In this document: positions 19,101 to 32,191 of the stretch, in pieces
Position numbering within the stretch: the first letter of the stretch is position 1
Layout of the letters: every line of letters begins with the position of its first letter
Source of the DNA: JADGHX01 sp037200125
GTDB lineage: Bacteria; Pseudomonadota; Gammaproteobacteria; Steroidobacterales; Steroidobacteraceae
Length of the DNA stretch: 64,000 nucleotides
Reading direction: 5' to 3'
NCBI GenBank assembly: GCA_037200125.1
Contig: JBBCGS010000006.1
Coordinates: forward strand, 558,001-622,000
Made by a program: the position numbers and the translations under genes
The notes under the pieces: model-generated
What the model saw: the letters and a program-made list of their open reading frames with translations, nothing else
Database searches by the model: none
What the model was told of the DNA's origin: nothing

Positions 19101-19148
19101 GACGGTCGCGAAGACCGGGCGACGGATCGAGATCTCGGCGATACGCAT
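16101..19148 (-). pseudogene. RND multidrug efflux permease (HAE1 type), frameshifted
   Basis: This is an inner-membrane proton-drug antiporter of the AcrB/MdtB type, about 1016 codons from ATG 19148 to TAA 16101. N-terminal EISIRRPVFATVISLMLIIFG is membrane helix 1. The central part holds IGLVVDDAIVVLENIF with the two proton-relay aspartates and EIGFAVIATTLTLAAVFIP. C-terminal pieces include GIAAKNGVLIVEFANQLRD and LPAVYSLIRP. Frames change near 19075, 17072, 16687, 16440 and 16212. All family landmarks are present in order, so I read it as one gene damaged by sequencing or assembly indels. It follows its membrane-fusion partner by 13 bp. Confidence 0.9.
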
Positions 19149-19161
19149 GGCGGCGCTGCCG

Positions 19162-20386
19162 TCAGGTCGTCGTGGGAACGGCCGTGGAAGCCACAGCGGT
19201 CCCGCCGTCAGAGCTCACCTCGAAGACCTGGCCGCCGTCGCGCACCTTCTGCGTGCCTTCGACGATGACGCGTTCGCCCCCTTCGAGCCCTTCGGTCACC
19301 TGCACCTGCCGGGCTTGCGGCGGCCGGTGGTCACCTCGCGCTTGGAGACGAGGCCATTCTTGACGACGAACACGAAGCTCTTGCCCTGCTCCGGAACGAT
19401 GGCGCCTTCGGGAACGAGCAGTGCGCTCGAAGCGGGCGCGCTGATCTTGGCGGTCATGAACATGCCGGGCTTCAGGATGCCCTTCTCGTTCGGCACCTCG
19501 GCACGAACGATGATCGAGCGCGTGACCGGGTCGACGCGCGAATCGAGCGTCGCGACCTTGCCGACGAACGACTGGTTGGCGATACCGGCGATCTGCGCCG
19601 TGATCTTGAGACCCGGCTGAACCGCGAACATGTACGCCTGCGGCACGCTGAAATCGAGCTTCACCACCGAGGTGTCGTCGAGCGTGCTGATGATGCCGCC
19701 CGGCTCACGAGGCCGCCGAGGCTCACGCGCCGGAAGCCCATGTGGCCGCTGAACGGCGCACGGATGATGGTGTCTTCCACCTTCGCGCGCGCGGCGATGA
19801 CTTTCGCTTCGTTGGACTTGTTGGTCGCCTCGAGCGTGTCGAGCTGCGACTGGGACAAGGCGTGCGTCGTGAAGAGCTCGCGACTGCGCTTGAACTGCGC
19901 GCTGCTCTCGGCGAGCGACGCTTCCGCCGACGCGAGATCCGAACGGGCCTGGATGCTGTCGAACTCGACGAGCACGGCACCCTTCTTCACGAACTGTCCT
20001 TCGGTGAAGTGGATGGCCGTGATGGTGTTCATCGTCTTCGAAGTGATCTCCGTCGACTCGTTCGCTACCGCATTGCCGATGGCTTCGATCTCGAGCCCGA
20101 GCTCACCGAGCGAGGGCCTCCGCCGTCACGACGCCGATCTGCTGATTGCACCGACACCGAACCCGCCGGGACCGCCCGGACGACCGGGCCCACCACCCGC
20201 CTGCGCGCCCATCGGCGGCTTGCCACCGGGGCCGGCGGCGGCCTGCGGATCGCCGCTCTTCGCGCAACCGCCGAGCACTGCGAACAAGCAAAGAGCTGAA
20301 AACATCAGCCATCCGGACACGGATGCCCGTGCCGCGCCGACAGCGACCGGCGACGATGAATGATCAGCGCAGCTAAGGGGCCGCAT
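19162..20386 (-). pseudogene. RND efflux membrane-fusion lipoprotein, frameshifted
   Basis: This is the periplasmic adaptor (HlyD/AcrA type) of the RND pump next door. The N-terminus is a lipoprotein signal ending in the lipobox VLGGC, followed by a Gly/Pro-rich linker. A later frame carries ITAIHFTEGQFVKKGAVLVE (lipoyl half-motif), a coiled-coil hairpin (SLAESSAQFKRSRELF and LSQSQLDTLEATNKS) and IIRAPFSGHMGFRRVSLG. The beta-barrel region includes DSRVDPVTRSIIVRAEVPN. Frame changes lie near 20130, 19715 and 19320; the true stop is TGA at 19162. The start at 20386 is the ATG that gives a normal signal peptide. It is first gene of a two-gene operon with the permease. Confidence 0.88.
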
Positions 20387-20881
20387 CGGCTTCCTCGAGT
20401 GGGGATTCGCGGGCAATTTGGCCGTGAGACCGGGGCCGGGCAAGGGAAATGTCATCAATCGCACGTGCACAGTATGAGTTTCGAAGGTTCGACCACATCG
20501 CAGGACCCCGGGCGCGAACGCGGACAGGCCAGGGTACGGGCGGGCCCTTACGGAGCGCGCGAAAGATGCCTGTGGACGCTGCCCGCGACAAGCAAAATCG
20601 GCTCATAAGCACATGATTTCGTGGCGTCCATGATGCCCGGCCAAGGCGCGGACGTGCGGCCCGGCGCGAGGTGTTTTCACCCCGATGCAAGAATGTCGTG
20701 CTCTACCTATTCGAAGATCCGATCGGTGCACCGGCAGGCCCCGGCGGAAGCTTCACCGACACGCGACGATCGTCTGTCCTACATCGCGGTGCGCGCTCCG
20801 CCGACATTTTCGCCACGGCGCTCACGGCAACATGGCACCCAGATCGAAGCGGGGCATCGGGCTGCCGCGGGAGAGGGCGAA
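20387..20881. other. Region without a supported gene
   Basis: About 500 bp between the divergently transcribed efflux operon and the DUF1328 gene. Short open frames exist on both strands but none has family character or a convincing ribosome-binding site. Promoters for both flanking genes must lie here. Confidence 0.5.
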
Positions 20882-21046
20882 ATGCTTCACTACGCAGTCG
20901 TGTTTTTCATCATCGCGCTGATCGCGGCCGTGTTCGGCTTTGGTGGCATCGCCGCCGGTGCGGTAGGCATCGCGAAAGTGCTGTTCTTCGTGTTCCTGAT
21001 CCTGGCGGCGGTGAGCTTCATCGCCAACATGGCTCGCAGGACCTGA
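20882..21046 (+). CDS. DUF1328 small membrane protein (YtjA family)
   Basis: The 54-aa protein spans the membrane twice, with the family pattern MLHYAVVFFIIALIAAVFGF followed by a Gly/Ala turn (GGIAAGAVGIAKVLFF). Length and sequence match DUF1328/YtjA proteins. A GGAGAGG ribosome-binding site precedes the ATG. The function of the family is unknown; homologues are often stress-inducible. Confidence 0.9.
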   Translation: MLHYAVVFFIIALIAAVFGFGGIAAGAVGIAKVLFFVFLILAAVSFIANMARRT

Positions 21047-21177
21047 TCTCTTGGTGAAATCGGTGGCGTGCGACTGATACTGACAGCGCGCACTACCGGG
21101 CGAACGAGTCGCGGTGCTCTTTCACACCACCGCACTCACTTTTTCGAGGTCCCGGCCTCCAAAACCGGGCCAGAAAG

Positions 21178-21212
21178 AAAAAGGCCGATGCCATCGAGGC
21201 ACCGGCCTTTTT
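21178..21212. terminator. Bidirectional Rho-independent terminator
   Basis: AAAAAGGCCG, a bulge and TGCC (21178-21192) pair with GGCA and CGGCCTTTTT (21198-21212) around the loop ATCGA. A-tract and T-tract flank the stem, so it works in both directions. It lies between the convergent DUF1328 and lon genes. Confidence 0.88.
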
Positions 21213-21227
21213 CTTTGCGAGGAAGAG

Positions 21228-21306
21228 GCCCTCAATCGCCGGGCGGCTTAATAAGAAGAGCGCGCGACGCAGGCTTCTTCCTCTTGGCCGCCCGGCGACT
21301 GAGGGC
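21228..21306. repeat. Dispersed inverted-repeat element, copy 1
   Basis: Left arm GCCCTCAATCGCCGGGCGGC at 21228-21247 is complementary to 21287-21306 with one mismatch, around a 39-nt core that itself contains AAGAAG/CTTCTT pairing. It lies just past the true lon stop (21317) on the lon 3' side. The same arms occur at 31389-31499 and 34871-35026. Confidence 0.85.
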
Positions 21307-21316
21307 TTCTCGTTCC

Positions 21317-23781
<2,465 letters not shown>

Positions 23782-23917
23782 GAGACGGCTTCAGGTGCGA
23801 GCCGAAGCCGACTACACGTGAGTTTGTAGTCTAGCGGGAAATAAGGGATACGCGGCTGCCTTTCAACGACGTGAGTCGCGAAAAGCCTACTCCGGAAGGA
23901 GGAGATGGGACGCAGGT

Positions 23918-23947
23918 ACAAAAGAGAGCGGGGCCGCATGGCCCCGC
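23918..23947 (-). terminator. Terminator downstream of clpX
   Basis: GCGGGGCC-GCAT-GGCCCCGC (23928-23947) forms a stable hairpin immediately after the clpX stop. On the minus strand it is followed by TCTCTTTTGT. It separates the clp genes from lon. Confidence 0.8.
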
Positions 23948-23952
23948 CACAC

Positions 23953-25260
<1,308 letters not shown>

Positions 25261-25330
25261 CGATCGTTGCCCTCGTGAAGCACCTTGAGCTCCTTACGAG
25301 CAAGTTCGGTGCCTTGGCATGTTCGCTGGG

Positions 25331-25370
25331 GTTATAGCACGTGCGGGAGGCGCCTAGCAAAGCGCCTCCC
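25331..25370 (-). promoter_or_regulatory. Stem-loop and candidate promoter between clpP and clpX
   Basis: GGGAGGCGC (25345-25353) and GCGCCTCCC (25362-25370) form a perfect 9-bp stem without a T-run. On the minus strand TTGCTA (25355-25360) and TATAAC (25331-25336) are spaced 18 bp apart, which suits a sigma-70 promoter for clpX. The -35 box lies in the hairpin loop. This is pattern-based and untested. Confidence 0.4.
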
Positions 25371-25423
25371 TTGACGTAAGCCATTGTGGGAAAGGGATTT
25401 GTACTTACCTTGAGCTACCGGTT

Positions 25424-26053
<630 letters not shown>

Positions 26054-26070
26054 GTAGTCCTCTTTAGGCC

Positions 26071-27384
26071 TTAGTTAGGGGCCTGCGAGCCAGTCTGGCT
26101 CTGACCGAAACCCGTCAGCTCCGAAAAGGTCGACGGCTTCTCGGTGATCTTCGCTTTTCCAACAACCCAGTCCACTACCTGATCTTCCAGTACCGCAGAC
26201 TCGATCTGACGCATCGCGTCGGCGTTTTGCAAGTAGGCGCGTCGCACTTCGTCCGCATTGGGGTACGCGGCGGCCAGATCGTTCAATCGCGTCTGCACGC
26301 GTTCGCGATCGACCTTCAGGTTCTCGCCCTTCACGATCTCACCCAGGATCAGCCCGAGCGCCACGCGACGGCGCGCGGACTCCTCGAACGTGCTCGCCGG
26401 CGGCAGCTGGCTCGGATCCGAAATGTTGGCGCGGCGGGCCATATCCAGCTGCAGCTGCTGGATCTGCTCTTCGATCAGCGCCTTCGGCACGTCGAACTTG
26501 TTCGCCGTATACAGCGATTCGAGCACCTGCGTGCGCAAGCGGTTGCGAATGAGGTCCTCGAGCTCGCGGTTCATGCTCTGGCGCACCTCGCTACGCAGCG
26601 CTTCCACGCCGCCTTCCTTCACGCCGAACGCGGCAATGAACTCGTCGTTCACCTCCGGAAGAACCTGCTCCTCGACCTGCTTCACGCTCAACTCGAAGAT
26701 AGCCTGTTTGCCGGCCAGCTCCTTGTTGGGATGCTCGGCGGGGAAATCAACGGTCGCGGCACGGCTATCACCCGCCTTCGCGCCCTTCACGGCTTCCTCC
26801 AGCTCCTTCATCACACGGCCCGCGCCGATGATGAAGCTCACGTCCTTGCCCTCGCCGTCCTTCAACGGCGTCTCGCCGACGCGGCTCGTGTAGTCCATGG
26901 TGACGCGATCGGTGTCCTGCGCCCCGCGTTCCACCCCGTTGAACACGGGGCGCTGCTTGCGCATGCTTTCGATCATCGCGTCGACATCCGACTCTTCCAC
27001 CGACGCGGTCGGGCGCTCGACGGCGATGTCACTCACCGGGTTGAGACGCACGTCCGGCAGCACTTCAAAAGTGGCCGTGTACTTGAGATCGCCGCCCGGC
27101 TGCAGCTCGATGCGCGGGCTGCCAGCGGGGTTCAGCTTCTCCTGGTTCACCGCCTCGGAATAGCTGCTGCGGATGAGGTCGCCCACGACCTCGGTGCGCA
27201 CCTGCTCGCCGAACTGCTTCTGGATGACCGCGAGCGGCGCCTTGCCGGGGCGGAACCCCTTGAGGCGGGCCGTGCGGGACAGCTGCTTGAGGCGCGAATC
27301 CACTTCCGTGGCCACGCGATCGCCGGGGACGGCCACTTCGAGACGTCGCTCGAGACCGCCGGTGGTCGTCAAAGATACCTGCAT
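26071..27384 (-). CDS. tig: Trigger factor, ribosome-associated chaperone
   Basis: The 437-aa protein has the ribosome-binding signature GFRPGKAP near residue 46, an FKBP-type PPIase domain (about 150-240; VTMDYTSRVGETPLKDGEG) and a helical C-terminal chaperone domain. It binds nascent chains at the ribosomal exit. The order tRNA-Leu, tig, clpP, clpX, lon on one strand is the usual gammaproteobacterial arrangement. Confidence 0.98.
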   Translation of the reverse strand: MQVSLTTTGGLERRLEVAVPGDRVATEVDSRLKQLSRTARLKGFRPGKAPLAVIQKQFGEQVRTEVVGDLIRSSYSEAVNQEKLNPAGSPRIELQPGGDLKYTATFEVLPDVRLNPVSDIAVERPTASVEESDVDAMIESMRKQRPVFNGVERGAQDTDRVTMDYTSRVGETPLKDGEGKDVSFIIGAGRVMKELEEAVKGAKAGDSRAATVDFPAEHPNKELAGKQAIFELSVKQVEEQVLPEVNDEFIAAFGVKEGGVEALRSEVRQSMNRELEDLIRNRLRTQVLESLYTANKFDVPKALIEEQIQQLQLDMARRANISDPSQLPPASTFEESARRRVALGLILGEIVKGENLKVDRERVQTRLNDLAAAYPNADEVRRAYLQNADAMRQIESAVLEDQVVDWVVGKAKITEKPSTFSELTGFGQSQTGSQAPN

Positions 27385-27476
27385 CGCTCAAATCCTCGAC
27401 TCGAAAGCCCGCTTCCGGGCAGGAAAGCTATTGGGACCCCGTTTCACGGCGGGGCTCGCGCGACCGCGGACGGCTC

Positions 27477-27561
27477 TGGTGCGAAAGGCGAGACTCGAAC
27501 TCGCACGGGTTACCCCGCCGGCTTCTAAGGCCGGTGCGTCTACCAATTCCGCCACTCTCGC
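27477..27561 (-). tRNA. tRNA-Leu (anticodon UAG)
   Basis: An 85-nt class II tRNA reads on the reverse strand. The acceptor is GCGAGAG/CTTTCGC with discriminator A and encoded CCA. The anticodon loop is CTTAGAA (anticodon TAG) and a long variable arm follows. The T arm contains GAGTTCGAGTCTC. It lies 92 bp upstream of tig. Confidence 0.96.
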
Positions 27562-27667
27562 ACGCGCCGCGCCTCTACCCTTCACGGAACGGCGCCGCGC
27601 CGCTGCCGCGCTTCGCCCTGAAAGGCGGTTGAGGGCCGTACGTGGGGGCGCGGGATTATAGCTGCGA

Positions 27668-27916
27668 TCAGCGTTTGTCGCGTGTCGAGTGTGCGAGCAG
27701 GCGTAGCACGGACTTAATTGAGTCGATTTGATCCTGCAAAGGATCGCTGACGGTCCTCACGAGCAGCCGCGCCACATCCTCATCTATATCGGCGTTCTGG
27801 CTGCGGAGTGCGACAACGGCCACGGCTACGGCGGACTGCATGGCGCGCAGCCGGTCCGAAACCTCCCGAAGACGCGTGGTAACACGCTGGATCTGCAAAG
27901 ACGAACGAGTGGCCAT
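27668..27916 (-). CDS. Small hypothetical helical protein
   Basis: The 82-aa protein starts at ATG 27916, 6 nt after an AAAGGAAG ribosome-binding site; an in-frame upstream ATG at 28018 is less likely. It is mostly amphipathic helix (RVTTRLREVSDRLRAMQSAV and DPLQDQIDSIKSVLRLLA) and predicted cytosolic. I do not recognise a family. It is divergent from the XRE regulator gene, with an AT-rich stretch between them. Confidence 0.6.
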   Translation of the reverse strand: MATRSSLQIQRVTTRLREVSDRLRAMQSAVAVAVVALRSQNADIDEDVARLLVRTVSDPLQDQIDSIKSVLRLLAHSTRDKR

Positions 27917-28020
27917 GCGGCGCTTCCTTTGAATCGATGCCAGCGCGGCTCGCCACTCCTCGAGCCGCGCTGCGGGCTTCCTCGGTGAGCCGCTCCGGAC
28001 CACACCCGTTTCCCACACAT

Positions 28021-28080
28021 CACAAAAGTACGAATTTACGCACTAAAATCAAACATTTCTGGCATTTTCATGGCGCGGCA
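28021..28080. promoter_or_regulatory. AT-rich divergent promoter region
   Basis: This 60-bp stretch (ACGAATTTACGCACTAAAAT and the following CAAACATTTCTGGCATTTTC) is strikingly AT-rich in a GC-rich background. It lies between the small helical protein gene and the XRE regulator, so it probably holds the promoter and operator of the regulator/pldA pair. Confidence 0.45.
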
Positions 28081-28095
28081 TTTACAGTCCGCGCC

Positions 28096-28587
28096 ATGCT
28101 CAAGACCGGAGAATCCACCGATCTCAATCCTCCAGACGGATTTCCCGCCCGTCTCCGTCAAGTCATCGATTCGTACGGAAATACGAGCATGCTGGCGAAG
28201 GAGATCCAACGCTCCGAGGGAGCGCTGCGGAAATGGCTGCGGGGGCTCTCTGAACCGAACGTCAGCGACCTGCGCTCGATCTGCGAGGTCACCCACACCA
28301 GCGTCGAATGGCTGGTGATGGGTCGGGGTGTGCGGGCGGAGACTTTCGGCGATCCGGGACAGAGTGTCGGCGAGGCCCGTGGCGCCAACCCCGAGCTGCC
28401 GCCACTCAACTACAGACTCATGGACGATGTCGTGCGGTCAATCCGCCACGAAAGTCCTATCCTTCTGGGCAACGAGGTGCAGCCGGAAAAACAGTCGGCC
28501 GTCATCACCACCGTTTACAACATGTCCCGTCGCAGCCGGGTCGTGGATTCGGAAGAAGTGTCGAGGATCGTGGGCCTCACGGCCTGA
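28096..28587 (+). CDS. XRE-family phage-repressor-like regulator
   Basis: The 163-aa protein has an N-terminal helix-turn-helix (ARLRQVIDSYGNTSMLAKEI and SEGALRKWLRGLSEPNVSDL) of the CI type and continues with HTSVEWLVMGRG, the usual end of this domain. The C-terminal half has no recognisable peptidase residues. The ATG at 28096 begins right after the AT-rich promoter and lacks a clear Shine-Dalgarno. Its TGA overlaps the ATG of pldA by one base (TGATG), so it is translationally coupled to the phospholipase. Confidence 0.82.
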   Translation: MLKTGESTDLNPPDGFPARLRQVIDSYGNTSMLAKEIQRSEGALRKWLRGLSEPNVSDLRSICEVTHTSVEWLVMGRGVRAETFGDPGQSVGEARGANPELPPLNYRLMDDVVRSIRHESPILLGNEVQPEKQSAVITTVYNMSRRSRVVDSEEVSRIVGLTA

Positions 28588-29687
28588 TGAATGTGCTGGA
28601 GTTCGATGTGCAACGTATTGGCCGGGCTCTGATTTTCGCTGCTTCCACGGTCTTTATCCTCGCCTGCGGCGCCGCCGCGCTGGCCCAGGCCCCGGGCGCC
28701 AACGCGAAGACGCCGGAAGCCTGCCGCGCCGTTCTCCAGGAGAAGGAGCGCCTGGCCTGCTACGACGAACTGTTCGGGGCCCCGGAAGGCGGACTGATCG
28801 AGCAGGCACCCAACCCGCCGGCGGCGGTGGCGGAACCGAAGCCCTCGTCCCTGCTGGACCAGCGCTGGGAGCTTTCGCCCGACCAGAAACAAGGCACGTT
28901 CCGCGTCGATCCGCACAAGCCGGTCTACATCCTGGCGGCGTTCCACGCGAGCAGCGCGAACGACAAGCCCTCGAGCCCAAGCGAAGATCACAGCGTGATC
29001 GACTCCCTCGGTCTGCAGAACACGGAGACCAAGTTCCAGATCAGCCTCAAAAGCAAGCTGTGGGAAAACATCATCGGGGACTATTCCGACCTCTGGTTCG
29101 GCTACACGCAGTCCTCGCGCTGGCAGGTTTTCAATCCCGCGCAGTCCCGCCCCTTCCGCGAGACCGACTACGAACCGGAGCTGATGCTGAACTTCCGCAC
29201 CCACCGGGAGCTGCCCTTCGGCTGGGACCTGCGCATGAGCGGCGTCAGCCTCACGCACGTCTCCAACGGCCGAGACGTGCCGCAGTCGCGCAGCTGGAAT
29301 CGGGTCATCGGCCAGTTCGGCATCGACCGGCCCGGGTGGTCGGTGGTGGTGCGCCCGTGGTGGCGTATCCATGAAGACCGCGCGTCCGACGACAACCCGG
29401 ACATCGAGGATTTCATGGGACGCGGGGAGGTGCTCGTCACCCGCGACTGGGGCGGGCACGAGATCTCGGCGCTCTTCCGGAATTCGCTGCGCGGCGGGGA
29501 GCGCTCACACAGCGCGCTCGAGCTCAACTGGGCGTTCCCGATTCATGGCGAGCTGAAGGGCTACCTTCAGTTCTTCAGCGGCTACGGGGAGAGCCTCATC
29601 GACTACAACCACTCGGCCAACTACGTGGGCCTCGGGGTCTCGCTCATCGAGTGGTATTCGAATACGGCGGAAACGCGGCGGAAATGA
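28587..29687 (+). CDS. pldA: Outer-membrane phospholipase A (OMPLA)
   Basis: This is a calcium-dependent outer-membrane phospholipase, a 12-strand barrel that removes misplaced phospholipids from the outer leaflet. The 366-aa protein has a signal peptide (about 1-33), a soluble linker, then the barrel. The catalytic motif THVSNGRD provides His224 and Ser226, and SRSWNR provides Asn238, matching E. coli PldA His-Ser-Asn. The C-terminal strand is slightly extended. It is unusual in being coupled (TGATG) to an upstream XRE regulator. Confidence 0.95.
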   Translation: MNVLEFDVQRIGRALIFAASTVFILACGAAALAQAPGANAKTPEACRAVLQEKERLACYDELFGAPEGGLIEQAPNPPAAVAEPKPSSLLDQRWELSPDQKQGTFRVDPHKPVYILAAFHASSANDKPSSPSEDHSVIDSLGLQNTETKFQISLKSKLWENIIGDYSDLWFGYTQSSRWQVFNPAQSRPFRETDYEPELMLNFRTHRELPFGWDLRMSGVSLTHVSNGRDVPQSRSWNRVIGQFGIDRPGWSVVVRPWWRIHEDRASDDNPDIEDFMGRGEVLVTRDWGGHEISALFRNSLRGGERSHSALELNWAFPIHGELKGYLQFFSGYGESLIDYNHSANYVGLGVSLIEWYSNTAETRRK

Positions 29688-29745
29688 AAGGGGTACGACC
29701 GGGGCGGCCACCCCGTACAGCGAGCGGCGCTTCGCGCCGGAAGAA

Positions 29746-30612
29746 TCAGCGCTCTTGCGCAGCGGCCAGCCGCGCGAACATCCGCTTCATCGATTGCACC
29801 CGGGCGATGTATCCCGCAGCGCTGTGATCGCCACATCGCTGGCCCGGCGCCAGACGAAATCCCCGCCTCGCATAGAGATTCCCCGCGCCCACGCCGCACA
29901 GGTGCATGAGCGTCGCGAGGTTCTGCTTTTGAGCCAGCGTCGCTGAACGGATCCGGTGACGCCTCAGCGCATCGGCAACTCCACGGTCCAGGTAAGCGGA
30001 CGTCAGCTCGACCGCGTGACTCGGTACGACCCTGAAATATAGGCTCGTGAACCAGCACGAGCGCCAGTCGTTCCACGGCCCGTCCTCCACCACGACGTGA
30101 TCGTGGATGCAGAAGCGCTTCGCCTCTTCGAAAGTCCCATCGGTGATCTGGTACATGCCGACCGCGCTCGAGGCGGGCCGGTACATCTCGAACGGCTCCG
30201 GGTTCCAGGACCAGCGCCAGTAGGTGCGCACGATGGGGTTGCCGGACCCCTCCACCTGCGCAAGCGCGGCGAGAAACTCCGGCGTCATGACGGCCGTGGA
30301 ATGCCTGCGAAAGATCGTCGCATACGCTTCCCAGCTTTCCCCAGGCGATTTGTAAAGCGTGCCGCTCACCGGAAAGAAAAGCTCGGTGGGCTTGCGAATC
30401 ACCTGATAGAAAAAATTTACGGTGATCGCCAACGCGGCGAACGTCACCACTGAAGTGACCACCTGCAGCGGCCAAGGCAGGCCCCGGAAGCTGCGCCACC
30501 AACGGCGACGCGCGGCCGCACGCGGCAGGAGACGCGGCATTCGCCAGCGGCGTTTGGGCTTCCGGCGCGTCGCTCGCTTCGCACCGCGCACCGCGACTCG
30601 ACTGGTGCTCAA
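29746..30612 (-). CDS. Membrane-anchored lytic transglycosylase (SLT-like)
   Basis: The 288-aa protein has a very basic N-terminus, a membrane helix (about 48-70, VVTSVVTFAALAITVNFFYQ) and a lysozyme-like domain. Catalytic Glu probably lies in LAQVEGSGNP, and SAVGMYQITDGTF is the second conserved SLT motif. It would cleave peptidoglycan glycan strands in the periplasm. It converges with pldA (58 bp between stops). The domain call is good; the subfamily is unclear. Confidence 0.82.
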   Translation of the reverse strand: MSTSRVAVRGAKRATRRKPKRRWRMPRLLPRAAARRRWWRSFRGLPWPLQVVTSVVTFAALAITVNFFYQVIRKPTELFFPVSGTLYKSPGESWEAYATIFRRHSTAVMTPEFLAALAQVEGSGNPIVRTYWRWSWNPEPFEMYRPASSAVGMYQITDGTFEEAKRFCIHDHVVVEDGPWNDWRSCWFTSLYFRVVPSHAVELTSAYLDRGVADALRRHRIRSATLAQKQNLATLMHLCGVGAGNLYARRGFRLAPGQRCGDHSAAGYIARVQSMKRMFARLAAAQER

Positions 30613-30637
30613 TTAAGCATCCGAGCCAACCTTCAGC

Positions 30638-31327
30638 TCAGGCCGATTCCATTCCGTGGCGTTTTTTGGCATCCGCGGCGTCCGGTGAGGCCATGAACTT
30701 CAACGCGGCGCGGGCCGTGTCCGGTTGGGCACTGGTGGCCGACACGCCGCCGGAAAAAATCGTAATGGATTGTATCGCCGGCGGCAGCGGTCCGACGACC
30801 TCGATACCCGCGAGATTGAGGAGTTCGCTCAACTGCTGGAAGCCGAGCTCCACCGTGCCTTCCGCGACGAGCGAACCCACCGGCTTGCCGGGCGGCGGTA
30901 CGATGATGCGCGGACGAATGTCCTCGAGGATCCCCCAGCGGGCGAACATCTTCTCCAGATAAACGCCGCTCGGCCCCGTCGAATAGCTCACCGTCTTCGC
31001 GCCCAGCACGGCGCGCTTCACCGCGTCCTCCGAAGAGAGGTCGGGCTTGGCGGCGCCCGCGCGAACGGCGATGGAAACGCCGGACCGCACGAGATCCACG
31101 CGGCTCCCGGCGAGCACCTTGCCGTCGGCGATCAGCTTGTCGATGGCGTTGCTCGCGAGGACGACGATGTCCACGGCTTCGCCGCTGTGAACACGCTTCG
31201 CCACGTCCACGCCGCCCGCCGCTTCGGTGGCGATCTTCTGGTTCGTGTCGCGCTCGAACCGGGCCGCGAGCTCGTTGAGCACTTCACGAGTCGCCATGGA
31301 AGAGATCAGCTTCAGGGGTGAGGGCAT
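30638..31327 (-). CDS. ModA-like substrate-binding protein without signal peptide
   Basis: The 229-aa protein has a type II periplasmic binding fold of the molybdate family (VLNELAARFERDTNQKI, VDIVVLASNAIDKLIADGKV, SYSTGPSGVYLEKMFARWGI, FQQLSELLNLAGIEVVGPLP). The ATG at 31327 gives a mature-like N-terminus with no signal, and no permease or ATPase genes are adjacent. It may be a cytosolic ligand-binding protein rather than a transporter part. Copy 2 of the inverted-repeat element lies upstream. The ligand cannot be inferred. Confidence 0.8.
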   Translation of the reverse strand: MPSPLKLISSMATREVLNELAARFERDTNQKIATEAAGGVDVAKRVHSGEAVDIVVLASNAIDKLIADGKVLAGSRVDLVRSGVSIAVRAGAAKPDLSSEDAVKRAVLGAKTVSYSTGPSGVYLEKMFARWGILEDIRPRIIVPPPGKPVGSLVAEGTVELGFQQLSELLNLAGIEVVGPLPPAIQSITIFSGGVSATSAQPDTARAALKFMASPDAADAKKRHGMESA

Positions 31328-31388
31328 GAGCACGGTCGGGTGGTTACGGTGGGGCGCGAAGGTATCACCGTCCGGGGCCGGCGAAGAG

Positions 31389-31499
31389 GCCCTCAATCGG
31401 CGGGCGGCCAAGAGCGCGTGGCCGAGCGAATGACCCAGGGCACGGCGGCGGGCGCCGGCAACGGAGCGCCTCGTCGTCCGCAGCCGCCCGGCGACTGAG
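31389..31499. repeat. Dispersed inverted-repeat element, copy 2
   Basis: Left arm 31389-31408 (one mismatch to copy 1) and right arm 31483-31499 (GCCGCCCGGCGACTGAG, then diverging) surround a 74-nt core. It sits between the divergent ModA-like gene and the Fur-type promoter. Confidence 0.8.
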
Positions 31500-31517
31500 C
31501 ACCGCTTGTGCTACAAA

Positions 31518-31532
31518 TGCGAACCATTATCA
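31518..31532 (+). promoter_or_regulatory. Fur-box-like operator
   Basis: TGCGAACCATTATCA matches the 7-1-7 Fur pattern with a good right half-site and a degenerate left half. It lies 40 bp upstream of the ATG at 31572, before genes of an iron-uptake type. This suggests repression by Fur-iron. Confidence 0.6.
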
Positions 31533-31571
31533 TCCAGACGCCGGCCCCGTGTTGGCGCGGAAGACATATAG

Positions 31572-32191
31572 ATGAATGCCCTTTCCTCCAATCGTCTGGC
31601 CTCCAATCGTCTGGCCTCCAATCGCCTGCCCTCCAATCGCCTGCGGCCGTGGCTGCGAGGTGTGCTCGCGGGACCGCTGGCGCTGATCGTCGCGTTCCTC
31701 GTGACGGCGGGCGGCGCGCTCTGGTTGCCGGAAGGCGACGCGAAGAGGCGCTCGCGTGGCGTCGAATGTCCCGAGTGGTTCACTACGTCGGATACGGGCT
31801 GCCGCTCGCGCTCGCATGCGCGCCGTACGCGTTCTTCGCGCTGAGAAGCAGCGAGACGTCCGCGATAACACTGCAGGACATTGCGTTTCTTGCCGTCGCA
31901 GCCGGAGCCGCCATCATCGCGTACGTCATCCAAGACCTGGATCGCCTGCGACGCGTGCTGCTCGCGTGCACCGGTGCCGCGCTGATCGGATTGCCAGTGA
32001 TGCGCATGGCGACCGGTGGGCCCGGCTGGTCGGCAGCGTGGGATGCGGGCATCGATGCCGTGCCGATCGTCGACATCGCGCTTCTTGCCTTCGGGTTCAT
32101 TTGCCTGTGGGCCGCTCGCGCGCGCCCGGCTAGCGCGAGCGTTTCAGCGAAAGCGCCGAGCGCCATCAGTGCCGAGGTTCACTCCACATGA
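31572..32191 (+). pseudogene. Fusion remnant: small iron-uptake membrane protein and PepSY-TM C-terminus
   Basis: The first part (31572 to about 31735) encodes four SNRLA/P repeats and then LRGVLAGPLALIVAFLVTAG and ALWLPEG, typical of small DUF3649-like membrane proteins beside PepSY iron-uptake genes. The second part (about 31740-32191, another frame) begins EEALAWRRMSRVVHYVGYGL and has four membrane helices like the end of PiuB/PepSY-TM proteins. The PepSY domains between them are missing, so a deletion of roughly 1 kb and a frame change probably removed most of that gene. Its stop overlaps the next start (ATGA), and a Fur-like box lies upstream. The family names are inferred from pattern and context. 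Confidence 0.5.

Noticed and set aside
14309..20386. Real pseudogenisation of pgm and the efflux pair
   Set aside because: All conserved blocks remain in order and the breaks are single-base shifts clustered with others in one stretch, which fits consensus error better.
25345..25370. Rho-independent terminator between clpP and clpX
   Set aside because: The stem is strong but has no T-run on the minus strand, and a candidate promoter overlaps it.
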